Assembly: GCF_022539505.1 (NCBI RefSeq)
Contig: NC_061508.1
Span: 341,137,484 to 341,201,483, forward strand
Source of the DNA: Lolium rigidum
Taxonomy: Eukaryota > Streptophyta > Magnoliopsida > Poales > Poaceae
Length of the DNA stretch: 64,000 nt
Reading direction: 5' to 3'
Each line of letters opens with the position of its first letter. The stretch's first letter is position 1. Positions 11,166-22,424 of the stretch are shown here, one piece after another. Position numbers and translations under genes: made by a program. Under the pieces are notes generated by a model. It saw only the letters and a program-made list of their open reading frames with translations, searched no databases and had not been told where the DNA came from.

Positions 11166-12765
11166 CGATACGTCTCCGACGTATCGATAATTTCTTATGT
11201 TCCATGCTACATTATTGATGATATCTACATGTTTTATACACATTATATGTCGTATTTATGAATTTTCCGGCACTAACCTATTAACAAGATGCCGAAGAGC
11301 CGATTCTTTGTTTTCATGCTGTTTTTGGTTTCGTAAATCCTAGTAAAGAAATATTCTCGGAATTGGACGAAATCAACGCCCGTGGTCCTATTTTTGCACG
11401 AAGCTTCCGGAAGACCGAGGGATAGACGAAGTGGGGCCACGAGGTGGCCGGACACCGGGCGGCGCGGCCCGGGCCCCGGCCGCACCGGCTCGTGGTGTGG
11501 GCCCCTCGTGACGACCTTTGACCTGCCCTTCCGCCTACTTAAAGCCTCCGTCGCGAAACCCCCGATGCGAGAGCCACGATACGGAAAACCTTACCGAGGC
11601 GCCGCCGCCGCCAATCCCATCTCGGGGGATTCGGGAGATCGCCTCCGGCACCCCTGCCGGAGAGGGGATTCATCTCCCGGAGGACTCTTCACCGCCATGG
11701 TCGCCTCCCGGAGTGATGAGTGAGTAGTTCACCCCTGGACTATGGGTCCATAGCAGTAGCTAGATGGTTGTCTTCTCCTCATTGTGCTTCATTGTTGGAT
11801 CTTGTGAGCTGCCTAACATGATCAAGATCATCTATCTGTAATACTATATGTTGTGTTTGTCGGGATCCGATGGATAGAGAATACTATGTTATGTTAATTA
11901 TCAATCCATTACCTATGTGTTGTTTATGATCTTGCATGCTCTCCGTTATTAGTAGAGGCTCTGGCCAAGTTTTTGCTCTTAACTCCAAGAGGGAGTATTT
12001 ATGCTCGATAGTGGGTTCATGCCTCCATTAAATGCGGGACGATGGATGGAAAGTTCTAAGGTTGTGGATGTCTTGTTGCCACTAGGGATAAAACATTGAT
12101 GCTATGTCCGAGGATGTAGTTATTGATTACATTACGCACCATACTTAATGCAATTGTCCGTTGTTTGCAACTTAATGCTGGAAGGGGTTCGGATGATAAC
12201 CCGAAGGTGGACTTTTTAGGCATAGATGCATGCTTGGATAGCGGTCTATGTACTTTGTCGTAATGCCCAATTAAATCTCACAATACTTATCATATCATGT
12301 ATGTGCATTGTTATGCCCTCTCTATTTGTCAATTGCCCGACTGTAATTTGTTCACCCAACATGCTTTTATCTTATGGGAGAGACACCTCTAGTGAACTGT
12401 GGACCCCGGTCCATTCTTTTACATCGAATACAATCTATCGCAATACTTGTTTCTACTGTTTTACTGCAAACAATCATCATCCACACAATACGGTTAATCC
12501 TTTGTTACGACAAGCCGGTGAGATTGACAACCTCACCTTGTTTCGTTGGGGCAAAGTACTTTGGTTGTGTTGTGCGGGTTCCACGTTGGCGCCGGAATCC
12601 CTGGTGTTGCGTCGCACTACATCCCGCCGCCATCAACCTTCAACGTGCTTCTTGGCTCCTCCTGGTTCGATAAACCTTGGTTTCTTTCTGAGGGAAAACT
12701 TGCTGCTGTGCGCATCATACCTTCCTCTTGGGGTTCCCAACGAACGTGTGAGTTACACGCCATCA
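11166..12765 (+). repeat. 3' LTR of element A1
   Basis: 1600 bp, collinear with 6083-7680 with visible substitutions. The first base is C instead of T. It ends ...CACGCCATCA followed by the TSD CTGGC. Confidence 0.9.
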
Positions 12766-12871
12766 CTGGCCTTCTGTTTATTACCGAAACGGTATGGACT
12801 GTTTCTTTGGTGGGCTGGGCCAAATCTTGGGCTGCTTCTGGGTTGGCTTCGGGCTACTGCGGCTTTGACAG

Positions 12872-12960
12872 GTAAGTCTTCTTTTGATCTTTATCTGTTT
12901 TATTTTCTCTTTTCTATTTTGTTGTTTGAATTCAAATTTGAATTCTGGTTATTCTTGCAG
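12872..12960 (+). other. Intron-like segment in the giant LTR, antisense to the element
   Basis: A strong plant intron signature lies on the plus strand: ACAG/GTAAGT donor, T-rich body and TTCTTGCAG acceptor, 89 bp. The right LTR keeps it at 42247-42347 (101 bp). It is on the strand opposite to the element. Spliced antisense transcripts are possible; the sequence shows only the signals. Confidence 0.35.
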
Positions 12961-13994
12961 GTTCTTAAGTATTTGAATTTCAATAGAACTTGATAATAAT
13001 ATTTACTTCATAATTGTTTATTCAAACAAATATTTAATATTTGATTGGATTGGTACTTTGTGAGGTTCATTCAAAATTTAAAATAGATATGAGTTTTAAA
13101 ATATTGACATAGGAGTATTAAAATTATTTTCTAGAAGGTTATCTTTAACTACCAAATGTTAGTTAGGGTTTTTGCCTTGTGCACATTTCCAAATAAATTA
13201 TTTCCAAGTGAATTCTTGTTACTAGTTCCTTAGTTAAGAGTATAATTCATGTCTTGATTTTATGTGCTCAATTATTTCTAAGGGTTTAGAAAAATGGTTA
13301 GGAAAGTTCTATAATCACTAATCTGGTTTTAGTAAACTTTAGCTTGAATTAATTAAGATGGATCCTATGCTTATAATTAGCAATGCTTTTCCTAATGATG
13401 GTTTAATTTTATAAAATACAACTTCATTTGGTCCACTATGATGGAAAGGTAGGGTTTAATATTAGTTTTACATTAACCACCTAAATGATATTTAAGCTTA
13501 AGGTATTTATGGCTTGGTTTATACCTGTGATCTATGATACACAAGTTAGGGAACAATATTTTACGTGGAGTAGATCTAATGTTGAAAGTTCTAGGGTTTT
13601 GGTTATGTTTCACTAATAGAATATGGCTCTCACCTCCATGATTAAAGATTGGTTTGAACAAGTAGGATTTGATACTACTCTAGTATTTTCTAGGATAGAC
13701 ATGGCTATGGTTAACATCTATAATCTCTCTTACTTCTAAATGTCTTAGAATAGCCTAAGGTCCTACTTAAGAGATGATGATATGATCCTCTAAATATATG
13801 GTTAGCCTCGAAATTCTACCTTGGTATCTTCTATAGCTTGTTCTTCAAGAAATTTGACAAACCTGCATCTTGTGGTATGCCTCCACCTCCTAGCTTCTTC
13901 ATCTTGATCTTAGCTAATGCACATGGAGTGGCTCTATGTGTTTGTTTCCTTGTATCATGCTACAAGATGAGCAAATGGATGAAGGGTGTGGCTC

Positions 13995-14002
13995 TATTTA
14001 TA
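13995..14002 (-). promoter_or_regulatory. TATA box of the giant element (left LTR)
   Basis: On the minus strand the sequence reads CCTATAAATAGAGCC, a good plant TATA box. The right LTR has the same at 43325-43332. Excluding the nested insertion it lies about 0.8 kb into the LTR, leaving over 5 kb of LTR downstream. Confidence 0.6.
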
Positions 14003-15689
14003 GGCTTGGGCAAGCTCTAGTATCATGACACATAGGTGGTGACTCTTGTGTTCATTTGATGAGTAAGGTGCTTGGTTGTCATGCCCTCATCCATAGCAAT
14101 CCTTTGAGCATGAGGAGGCATAGCTTGGAAATCAAGTCATGTAGATATTTTCATCCTATGTGGCATGATCATTATCCTCTCATATGATTTATCTTTGGAT
14201 AGCCAAGTGGCATTTGTTACTAAATATCTTATGGATGCTTTTATACTTGTGAGTAGTGCACCATATCATGTATGATTGGATTTATGTTATAATATTGGTC
14301 AAAAGGTCAAGGTTGAGGGTTATTTCTCAATTTTGGATAGTTGGTGTTTGAACTCACCAAGGCATGATCAAATGAGTTTCAAAATACTCATATTTAGTTT
14401 TATTCAAATAGTTTGAACTATAATTCGTAATGTAAATGGATTTAGTTTTATGATATCTGATGACGGGAAAATGGCGGCAACAAAAGTAACTAATGTACGC
14501 GTCCACGTCATAGAGACAGATAGTAATTATAAATGCGCAGTGCATAAGATAAATAAAAGATATCAAACATTGCAGGTACTTTATTTCCAGAACTTTCACA
14601 TTTACATAAAAGAAATGTTAATTACATCTCCGGAGAGAAAACCCCTGATTAAGAATTCCAACAATAGCTATTACATGGCACTACAACATATGAGTACTAC
14701 AAATTATAGAAACTAAAGTCCTCCTCGCTGCCGCCGTCGTCGTCGTCAGTATGCTCGGGGAGCACTTCATCTTCTTTAAGTTATCATACTTTGGCATCAT
14801 TTATATTTAGTGTATAAGTTTCATTTTTCACTTGCACTAGTATAAGAGGTACAAGCAGAATATTTGGCACTTGTACTAGTTTGGGAAGTACAAGTAAAGT
14901 GCATGCATCAGATATATATTGTATTCAGTCGGCTTAGATCATGAAGTATATTTTTAATTTTCCGTGAGGTTGTTTCATCAGCCAACTAATAAGAGCATCA
15001 GAATGGTGCATGCGATTTTGGCCCAGGACCATGCACAATGCTTTTCTATATGCATGCATCGGCAGCTATCCTATATCTAGATCTGCATTTTCTTTTTCTA
15101 GTACAAATGGGTGTAGTGTACTAATGGGTGTAGCACTGAATCATTGCTACAGGGACGTACATAGTTTATTTTTTTTTATTTCCTTTCAGTATGAGAGTAT
15201 TTGAGGAATACAAGCTAACCGATTATATCTTGGACTAGCCTGCATCTATCTTTGTTTACCTTTGATATTGCATACACGTTGAGGTATGTGCAAGCGGATA
15301 TTATCATGGGGCTGCTAATACATTTTCAGGGATGCTATAGCAACAGAAGTGCGAGGATTTTTAGACCTGACTCCTTTTTAGAGCATGACAGCTCATATGA
15401 AGATACTAGATTCATCTATTCCAGAGACTCAGCTAGCTATACTTTCTTGTACATTTTAACTGTACTATTATTTAGTATTTAGTAGTTTAATATTTAAACC
15501 AACTGGTGCGTGTTGTATTTTCTAACATGCAACATGTTTAATTTCTGCCCAACTTGCTTTCTATTACTAGCATGATGAGTAATGTGAATGCCAGTTGATT
15601 TTGGCTAGGTGTGATTTTTACCCTACATTTCTTGGATACATATACCGCATGAGAATTTGATTAATTTTGGCTTCACTTGTGTTATAACT

Positions 15690-16110
15690 AGCGCCGTGTA
15701 GCAATGTGCCCATGTGTAGCATAACCGAGAGAAGTATGGTTATTTATCCTTATTTGTATCATCACTATCATAGCATAGCATGTAGTGTGACCAAACAAGA
15801 GTATATGTTGATTTGTGAGCATGCCGACTTTCCATATGCATGCAACTTGATGGTGCAATATGGTCTCAACACCTATGTTAATGCACTAGTTTTATATGAG
15901 AGACTAGTGTTTCTACACGAACATATTTCATTAAGTTTCACTTCACTTGTATTATTACTAGCGCCGTGTGACAATACGTCCACGTGTAGCATAACCGAGT
16001 GGAGTTTTGTGATTTCTTCTCATTTGTATTATCACCAACATAGCATAGCGCGTATGCACGTAGTGTAACCAAACTCGAAGTATATATCGATTTTATATTT
16101 GATGGAGCAT
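15690..16110 (+). repeat. Diverged tandem duplication inside the 3.45-kb insertion
   Basis: Two blocks share ctagcgccgtg...cg/tgtgtagcataaccgag followed by a ttgtat-atcac-atagcatag segment and a gtagtgt-accaaac segment, spaced about 275 bp apart (starting near 15690 and 15960). Confidence 0.6.
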
Positions 16111-16435
16111 GATAAAACCTATGGCAACTTCTTGGTTCAGTTTAGCTATATGGGACTAAACTATGCATGGAGTAAATATCATGTACAAGCACTTGATCAT
16201 TATATTTAGTTCCAGTACTAACAACGTGGTGTACTAGTTTTCTTTGTAACTCCTAACGTGGAATGGAGTACAAAATATTTCATATACACTACTTCGTATC
16301 TAGTGCAAAACCAATATGAGTGAATTTACCCATCAAACAATTTATCGGGATTCATACTTACATCCATATGAGGGAATACATAATTTATTTTAGTTAACAT
16401 ATGCCGATGGGCCAGCATCAAAAAGCAAACTTCAA

Positions 16436-16438
<3 letters not shown>

Positions 16439-16517
<79 letters not shown>
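16439..16517. repeat. (TA)n microsatellite
   Basis: About 39 uninterrupted TA dinucleotides. The true length may differ from this assembly. Confidence 0.95.
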
Positions 16518-16520
<3 letters not shown>

Positions 16521-17218
16521 GACACTAGACTATCATCTTATATGGAGAATAATCTAGGATTCTTACAGCACAGTAAGTATCATCATGGGATCGGAACTGC
16601 CATCAAACATAATTTTATCATGTGCACCTAATTTGTATCCTCATAGGACCAATGGCCACTATGAGACCAAAGTAGGGTTTGGTTGATTATCCCGATTTGT
16701 ATCTTCATAGGATTTCACCATGAGACCAAAACAAGGGATATATTAATTTGGGCAAGTTTGTGCAATCCAATCAATATCTATTTTAGTTCTATTCTTGAAT
16801 TGTATCACATGAGACCAAAGATCATCATGAGACCAAACAAGATATGAACTTGGTTCTATTCTTGAAGTGTATCACATGAGATCAAAGATCATCATGAGAC
16901 CAAACAAGATATGAACTTTGGATTGTGTAGGGATTTGAACCTAGAAAATATATGTGTTGTATGGAGCAACAATCACCATGGGAGCAGGAGAGTATGAACC
17001 TTCTTTTTTATTACCTTTGCGTGGAGATGTTGTAGCGCCGGCGTGTTCCTTCGGCAGCGTCGGCGACGATCGGCCGGCAATACGTACAACGAGCGGCCGG
17101 CAGCGTGCGAGTATAGCCTAGCAGCGGCGCGAGCGTGGGCGAGCAGCGATGGACTGATTTTGTGCTTGCTGATGATTAGCGAATGGTGATTAGCCTGGCT
17201 CGTTTTACTCGCTGATGT

Positions 17219-17225
17219 TTATATA
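17219..17225 (-). promoter_or_regulatory. TATA box in the 3.45-kb insertion
   Basis: The minus strand reads CCTATATAAACATC, followed by a GC-rich presumptive leader and, further on, CAAAG/GTAATA, which resembles a splice donor. This supports minus orientation for the LTR. Confidence 0.5.
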
Positions 17226-18304
17226 GGCAACGAATAGAGAGTCCCGCAGCGGCGCACGCACACGTCCTGGAGAGATCGTGGGCAGGAACGTGGTCGTCGT
17301 GGCTGATTGGATATTTGGGCGTCAAGTTTTCTAACGATTAGCGTGGACTCGGTACGCTCGCAGGCTTCTCACGCGACAAGAGCCGGCCAGGGCATGCCGT
17401 CCATTGATTGCCTCTGCTCGTTTGCCTGGGCTTTGAGAAGTATACTTACTCTTTGAATTAAGTAGGCTAATTGCATGCATATGGGCCATGGGCTGGGTAT
17501 ATTATTATATGTTAATTAAGGCATGGTGCCGCAAAATCCATGCAACATTGTAGAGCTGCACGTACGTAGTTTCTTTGCTTATGGCCCAATGACCTGTATG
17601 TTAGCTAGATTGTAACATGTTAGCTCACATTGCGATGGTGCAAATTTTTGGTTTGATGAAATCTTTCTACAAAATAATTTTATATGACGCGACAGTATTT
17701 CATAGAGTTGTCGTGGTGATGCCGATATAATTTTGATCTCGCGGTCGATTATTTATTATCACCGCGACTTTGCTTATTTTAGTCAATATTAGACCATCGT
17801 AGTTGGCGCAATGTCCAGAAGACAAATATGTTTTATTTTATATGTAAGGAAACTCTTATTTTTTTTATTTAATTATGTCTATATATAATCGAGACAAAAT
17901 TGGTGTCAACAATATCCCATATACTTAATAAGTTATGACTTAAATAAGAATGTGTGGCTTTTATGCAATTTAGACCCTGTGGTTTGCCTTATTTATAAGT
18001 GAATTAAATTACACACAAATGTAGTTGCTAACTTTTAAGTGTTGTGTAATAGTTCTAGTTCCTTTTTGATCCAACCTATGGATCAAATTGTGTCTACCAA
18101 AAACAAGATTTTAGCAAAGCTCACAGTGAAGTTTATAGTGCTTGACTTGACGATCTACTTCAATTCCAGCAAGTCAAGTGAAACTTCAATTACTGTGGTA
18201 AGTTTTATTTGAAAGCGCGAAAATTCCCCGGATTTTCTATGCATGAATGCAATGCACACTTTGGTGTTCTCTCATTTTGTAGCCTCTAAACCTGGTATAT
18301 TACA

Positions 18305-20450
18305 GCCTCTCCCCCTTAAACTGAACTTCGTCCCGAAGTTCGAACGCTCTCATGTTTCGGAATGTGGAACTGACTTGAACAGATCACGATCTCTTCCAAA
18401 CTCCATGGTGATCTCATTACATATAATTGAATATATCCCTTCTCCAGATCCTTCATGGAGTCTTATGATGTCTGGCACTGATACTTTCTTCAATTCTATG
18501 ATTTCTTCCAACATTTTAAGCTTATGGTCTTGCTCTCCAAAGATCCTTGGATTAGGACATCTTATTGTGCTAATGGACTTTACTATAGGTTGTAATAACA
18601 GCTTCCTATCTGGGTACTCAAAGCTTAGTTCTACCAGCTGCGGTGATCCAAAGCTTAATTCTAAAAGATTTGTTTAAGGTAAGTTATTGTTTTCCCTTAC
18701 TACCATAACTATAGTAATGATACTTAGTAAGCTAGTTACAATAGGCATGGTATTGGTGATTTATTTCTACGAATGGATTAGACTCATTTAGTCCATCCAA
18801 TCATGGCTTCTAGTTTATATTACTTATCCTCCTTTTGGTTTCTTTAGGTTCCATGAAAGGAATCTTTCTATTGGTCTGATGTTTTGGTATGGTCAAATTC
18901 CTTCGGTCTTTTATCTTCTTAGGCTTTGATTGTCCTCCGATATCTTCTTCATACAACTTCATTATCTTAGATTTACTTGAGTTCTTCTACTTTTAAGTAA
19001 TTATCAATTACCTGTTCAAGTTAGGGTCTAACCCTTACTTCTTCGAGATATTAATCTCGGCTTCTTGTCTAACATCCTCCTGAGAGTACTATTATATGGG
19101 TACTTCCCGACAACCTTATGAAAATAAGATCGGATTTCCTCTCAGTTCAGACCTTCTTCTTTGTTTATCATACTCCAAATGTCATCTTAATACTTCTCAT
19201 TCAGCCTTCCTCTCCCCCTTGGAGTTTACTAATGATCTTCAAACTCCTTTTTTTAAATCATTAAAACTCCAAGGTTAGAAGATTAGTCTTGGTCAGGCTT
19301 ATAGTTTGTACTTTTCTAGAGTCTCACGAAGAATTCTTGCGATGTATCCACACAATTGTGGGTATCCGATGTGAATCCTCCAACTAAATGTATACCAGCT
19401 GCTGAATCCCTCTTTCCTTTAGAGCGAAGAGATGATTAAGCTGCGGACTATCTGATACCAGATGTGGCTTATCTGATACCAGCTGTGAACTATTTTATGG
19501 TTCTAGTCAACATCTACCTACCAGCTACGGATACTTTTAGAGTTTTAGTTAAGATCTACCTCACTTCCAATGCTTTCTCTTCATGATTATCCTATATCAG
19601 CTACGGTCTTATTATATCAACTGCGACTTTACTTGTCTATTTTCCTTCTTCCAGGGTTTGTTTTGCAAGAAAATCACTTGTTGACACTGTAAATATAGTA
19701 TCGTAAGCTACTTCACTTGCATTCCCTTCTTCTATAATGAATATGGATCCACATCTATTGCTCCATAATCACAGTTTTTCTCACTTTCATGATCCTTCAA
19801 TGCTGAAGAACTCCTTGATCAAGGATACAAGTGAGTTTTGATTGGTCCTTCCTTCAGATTGTTGTTATTGATTTTCACAACTTACTTCCTTCTGCTAGTG
19901 AACCTTCATCTTGTCTTCAAAATCTTCAGAATTCGTCACTTCCTCACACGAATACCTTTACCCTCTAGATCTATAACATCAAGTAAGAACTTTATATTGC
20001 AACATGCATTTGCATATCAAAGTCAAACTTCATGTATGGATCTAGTCAATCAATGAAAATCCAATAAAATTCAAGAAGATTCAGCTTTGTGCTTATAATA
20101 CACATCAGCCTGAAGATAATAGTTGGGTAAGACATGCCTAAATATCAGGCTCATATGTGTAGTATATAACATCACATAAGATAGGTTTAGGTTGTGATAC
20201 TTAGCACATATATATGGATTCCTACTATTTGTCCCAATATTTACCTCGATTGCTCACTTGCAATCGAATAGACTTGAGCAAATTGGCCCATAATAATTGT
20301 GTTCAACCTAATTTCCTTGGAAAGTACTACCTTAACTTCCATTCTGTTGAAGAATAACCTCACATGATCTCTCGAGACCATAACATGGATACTCTAAACA
20401 CATGATTGTTAGAATATACCACCTATAACTCCAGGATTTCTCTATGTGAT
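18305..20450 (-). other. Interior of the giant element, 3' part: noncoding with PBS-like repeats
   Basis: No ORF with recognisable homology. Next to the LTR the minus strand reads TTTAAGGGGGAGAGGC, a good PPT (18305-18320). Sequences resembling the PBS/LTR junction recur at 18632-18650, 19391-19409, 19451-19467, 19472-19489, 19519-19534, 19594-19606 and 19614-19628. The interior continues at 37576 after the Tat insertion. Confidence 0.7.
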
Positions 20451-21622
20451 TGGTGCGGTCAGAAACCCACCGGCGAGCAACGACGGGCAACACAGTAGAG
20501 CCGGGAGGCTCCCAGGATTGCGGCTGACCCTGGTCCCTCGGGCGACGGCCCGCAATGCCTTCTGGCACACGCGTCCTGGTGCTTCACGAGGGCGTGCCAC
20601 CTGACCTATACCTGGTCGGGAAGGTGATGGATTGCTTCGACTAGTTTCCTGCATGGCAAACACGTAAACATTAAATACGAGCCCCGATCGGCTCTTAAGT
20701 TGTTCTGTGGATCGGCTCAAAGAGCCGATTGCCCCATGGTTCGTGTTAGATTTATAAGGACATGGGGATCATGCTTCATCAATATCAAGCTAAGCTAATC
20801 TACGATAGTCTAGGGTTTTCACCGTATAATCGGAACATCCTATGCGTAATTGAGCCTAGCAGACACGTAAGATGATGGCAAACCAGCCCTAAAGAGGCCT
20901 AAAAACCAACGTGAAGTTGATCCCGGAACAATCCCTCTAGGGCTTAATAAGCCATACCCTACGCACTACCGGATCCTTCAACCCGTTTATAAGGCCTAAC
21001 CATACGGATATTAAACCAATCCTTGAAGAATCAAGGAGCAACTATAACGGATTAGATCTACTCAATAATGAACAAGCAAGATGCTGCCCTTACACCTAAG
21101 ATAGGTGTAAGGGCAGCTAGATATCGAGGGGAAGCGCAGCTAAAACAAGTGCATCGTGAAAGCATTGTGATCAACCCCAAAACACCTAAGATAAGGGTGT
21201 TGCTCGCCATCAAAAAGGCTTCAGCACGAACAACACCAATGACGAATAAACGTATCTTGCCTAGATCGCAAGATGCGATCTAGGCGACTATGATGCTTAC
21301 CCGGGAGAAACCCTCGAAACAAGGGGTGGCGATGCGCCTAGATTGATTTGTTGTGAACGTGATCGTCCTCCTTTCTCAATAACCCTAGATACATATTTAT
21401 AGTCCGTAGACTCTCTAACTTGGGAATAAACCCAACCGTACACGAGCTAAACTCTATCTCTTAATTCTAACCGACACGTATCCTACTATAATTTACAGAT
21501 ACACGGGCAATCTTGCCCAAACTTCTTGTACAAGGCCGGTTCAAGAATATCTTCCATGTATATCTTCTAAGCCCATTTAATCACGGCCCATCTCCAGACT
21601 TGGTTAAATTCTGGTGGTAACA
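20451..21622 (-). repeat. 3' LTR of the Tat element
   Basis: 1172 bp, collinear with 36397-37570. A TATA box (minus CTATAAATATG) lies at 21394-21401. Downstream on the minus strand are strong inverted repeats at 21259-21285 (12-bp stem), about 21180-21200 (6-bp stem), 21083-21117 (15-bp stem) and 20711-20729 (8-bp stem, ATCGGCTCAAAGAGCCGAT). Confidence 0.9.
21394..21401 (-). promoter_or_regulatory. TATA box, Tat 3' LTR
   Basis: TATAAATA on the minus strand; the same box in the 5' LTR is at 37342-37349. It lies about 220 bp from the LTR start, so the hairpins are within transcribed sequence. Confidence 0.55.
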
Positions 21623-21640
21623 CATGCCCCCCTGGTTTTG
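21623..21640 (-). other. Polypurine tract of the Tat element
   Basis: The minus strand reads AACCAGGGGGGCATG and then TGTTACC, the LTR start. Confidence 0.65.
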
Positions 21641-21817
21641 GCAATGATAATTTCAAAACCACTCCGTTTTTTCTCCGTAGCGTCACGTCGTGGCAGAGCA
21701 GAACCGTCGCAGTATCCTTCATCATGATGCCTTGCCTTCCCAACTTCTCTGCACGATTTGATAGTTCTTTGGCACCACTTCCTCGGAAACTGCTGTAACA
21801 TTAACTCCCCATATCCC

Positions 21818-21826
21818 TTTATTTAA
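21818..21826 (+). promoter_or_regulatory. Putative TATA box of the antisense ORF
   Basis: TTTATTTAA lies 77-85 bases upstream of the ATG at 21903, followed by C/T-rich sequence typical of plant start regions. It is inside the Tat element but faces the opposite way to gag-pol. Confidence 0.4.
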
Positions 21827-21902
21827 CCGCGACGAGCAGTTCGCCCCTTCATCCTCTTGCTCCGTACTAGCCATCGGCAAAAAACCCCCTTTCTCTGTAG
21901 CC

Positions 21903-22388
21903 ATGTCTTCTTCCTCCTCCTCTGCCTCCTCGGGCCTCTCCTACGGCTCCTCCTCCTCCAGCGAACTAGAGCAGGAGGTCAACCTGATGGCCATCTACGA
22001 GGCTCTCTCCCCCGAGTACTGGGACGAGAGGGATTGGGATTCCTCCATCGAGTCAGAGGACGACGAGCCCCTCACCGACGAAGAAGAAGACCTCCAGTTC
22101 CTTGCTGACGGAGAGCTGGAGGCAGCAAGCGACGACGACCTCTTCTCATGGGAGGCGGACCTCTCCTCCGACGAAGAGGAAAAAGAAGCGGAGGAAGACT
22201 CCTCCTCCTCCTCCGAGGAATACCCACCGACCAAGCGCTTCCGCGCCGGGTCGGATGGAGATGATGATGACGACGACGAGGAGAATGAATCCCCCGCCAG
22301 CGGCTCCAATGACGAGGACGAGGACGCCGCCGGCAGCAGTGCCGATAGCGGCGAAGATGGCGCCGAAGAGGGTAGCAATGGCCCTTAG
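21903..22388 (+). CDS. Antisense acidic serine-rich ORF of the Tat element
   Basis: An intact 161-aa frame lies on the strand opposite to gag-pol, between integrase and the 3' LTR. It begins with serine runs, has a middle segment (about 27-80: NLMAIYEALSPEYWDERDW and FLADGELEAASDDDLFSW) and ends in long D/E/S tracts. PPTKRFRAG (about 103-111) could be a nuclear localisation signal. There are no catalytic motifs. Extra ORFs in antisense orientation at this place are known from Tat-lineage elements (Grande gene 23, Retand); their function is unresolved. A TATA-like box lies upstream and an AATCAATGAA-type polyadenylation signal lies at 22483-22495. Survival of the frame while gag-pol decayed could be chance, since acidic runs tolerate change. 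An acidic nuclear protein such as an activator is only inference. Confidence 0.65.
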   Translation: MSSSSSSASSGLSYGSSSSSELEQEVNLMAIYEALSPEYWDERDWDSSIESEDDEPLTDEEEDLQFLADGELEAASDDDLFSWEADLSSDEEEKEAEEDSSSSSEEYPPTKRFRAGSDGDDDDDDEENESPASGSNDEDEDAAGSSADSGEDGAEEGSNGP

Positions 22389-22424
22389 ATTAGGGAGTAA
22401 TCCAAGGCCAGTAGTAGTAGTATT

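Larger units (their letters stand above)
6083..12765 (+). mobile_element. Element A1: non-autonomous Athila-like LTR retrotransposon
   Basis: TSD CTGGC flanks it exactly (6078-6082 and 12766-12770), and the uninterrupted site is seen in the right LTR of the host element at 42140-42150. It has LTRs of about 1.6 kb, a PBS for tRNA-Asp, one gag-like ORF, a noncoding 3' region of about 2.5 kb and a PPT. There is no protease, RT or integrase, so it depends on an autonomous partner. Three other members of the family are in this window. Confidence 0.9.
14458..17911 (-). mobile_element. 3.45-kb TG..CA insertion, probably a solo LTR
   Basis: TSD ATATC flanks it (14453-14457 and 17912-17916), and the empty site is present in the right LTR of the host element near 43785. 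It starts TGATGACGGG and ends GGTGTCAACA, fitting LTR termini with a 5-bp TSD. No internal LTR pair, PBS or PPT was found, so a solo LTR is the simplest reading. Inside are a minus-strand TATA box (17219-17225) with a GC-rich block downstream (about 17020-17180), an internal diverged duplication and a long TA microsatellite. No protein is supported. Confidence 0.7.
2102..18304 (-). repeat. Left (3') LTR of the giant element, interrupted twice
   Basis: This copy is about 6.06 kb after removing element A1 (6083-12765), the 3.45-kb insertion (14458-17911) and their duplicated targets. It is collinear with the right LTR, with scattered substitutions and small indels. One difference is about 130 bp (roughly 5291-5421) absent from the right copy; another is about 28 bp near 13140. 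It has an AT-rich outer part, a GC-rich middle (about 5150-6082 joined to 12771-12870) and a TATA box on the minus strand at 13995-14002. Confidence 0.85.

Noticed and set aside
16401..16631. Poly(Tyr-Ile) frame
   Set aside because: Translation of the TA microsatellite.
21995..22378. Serine-rich frame opposite to the acidic antisense ORF
   Set aside because: It mirrors the GAG/GAT/TCC-rich codons of the plus-strand ORF; poly-Ser is what the complement of poly-Asp/Glu codons gives.
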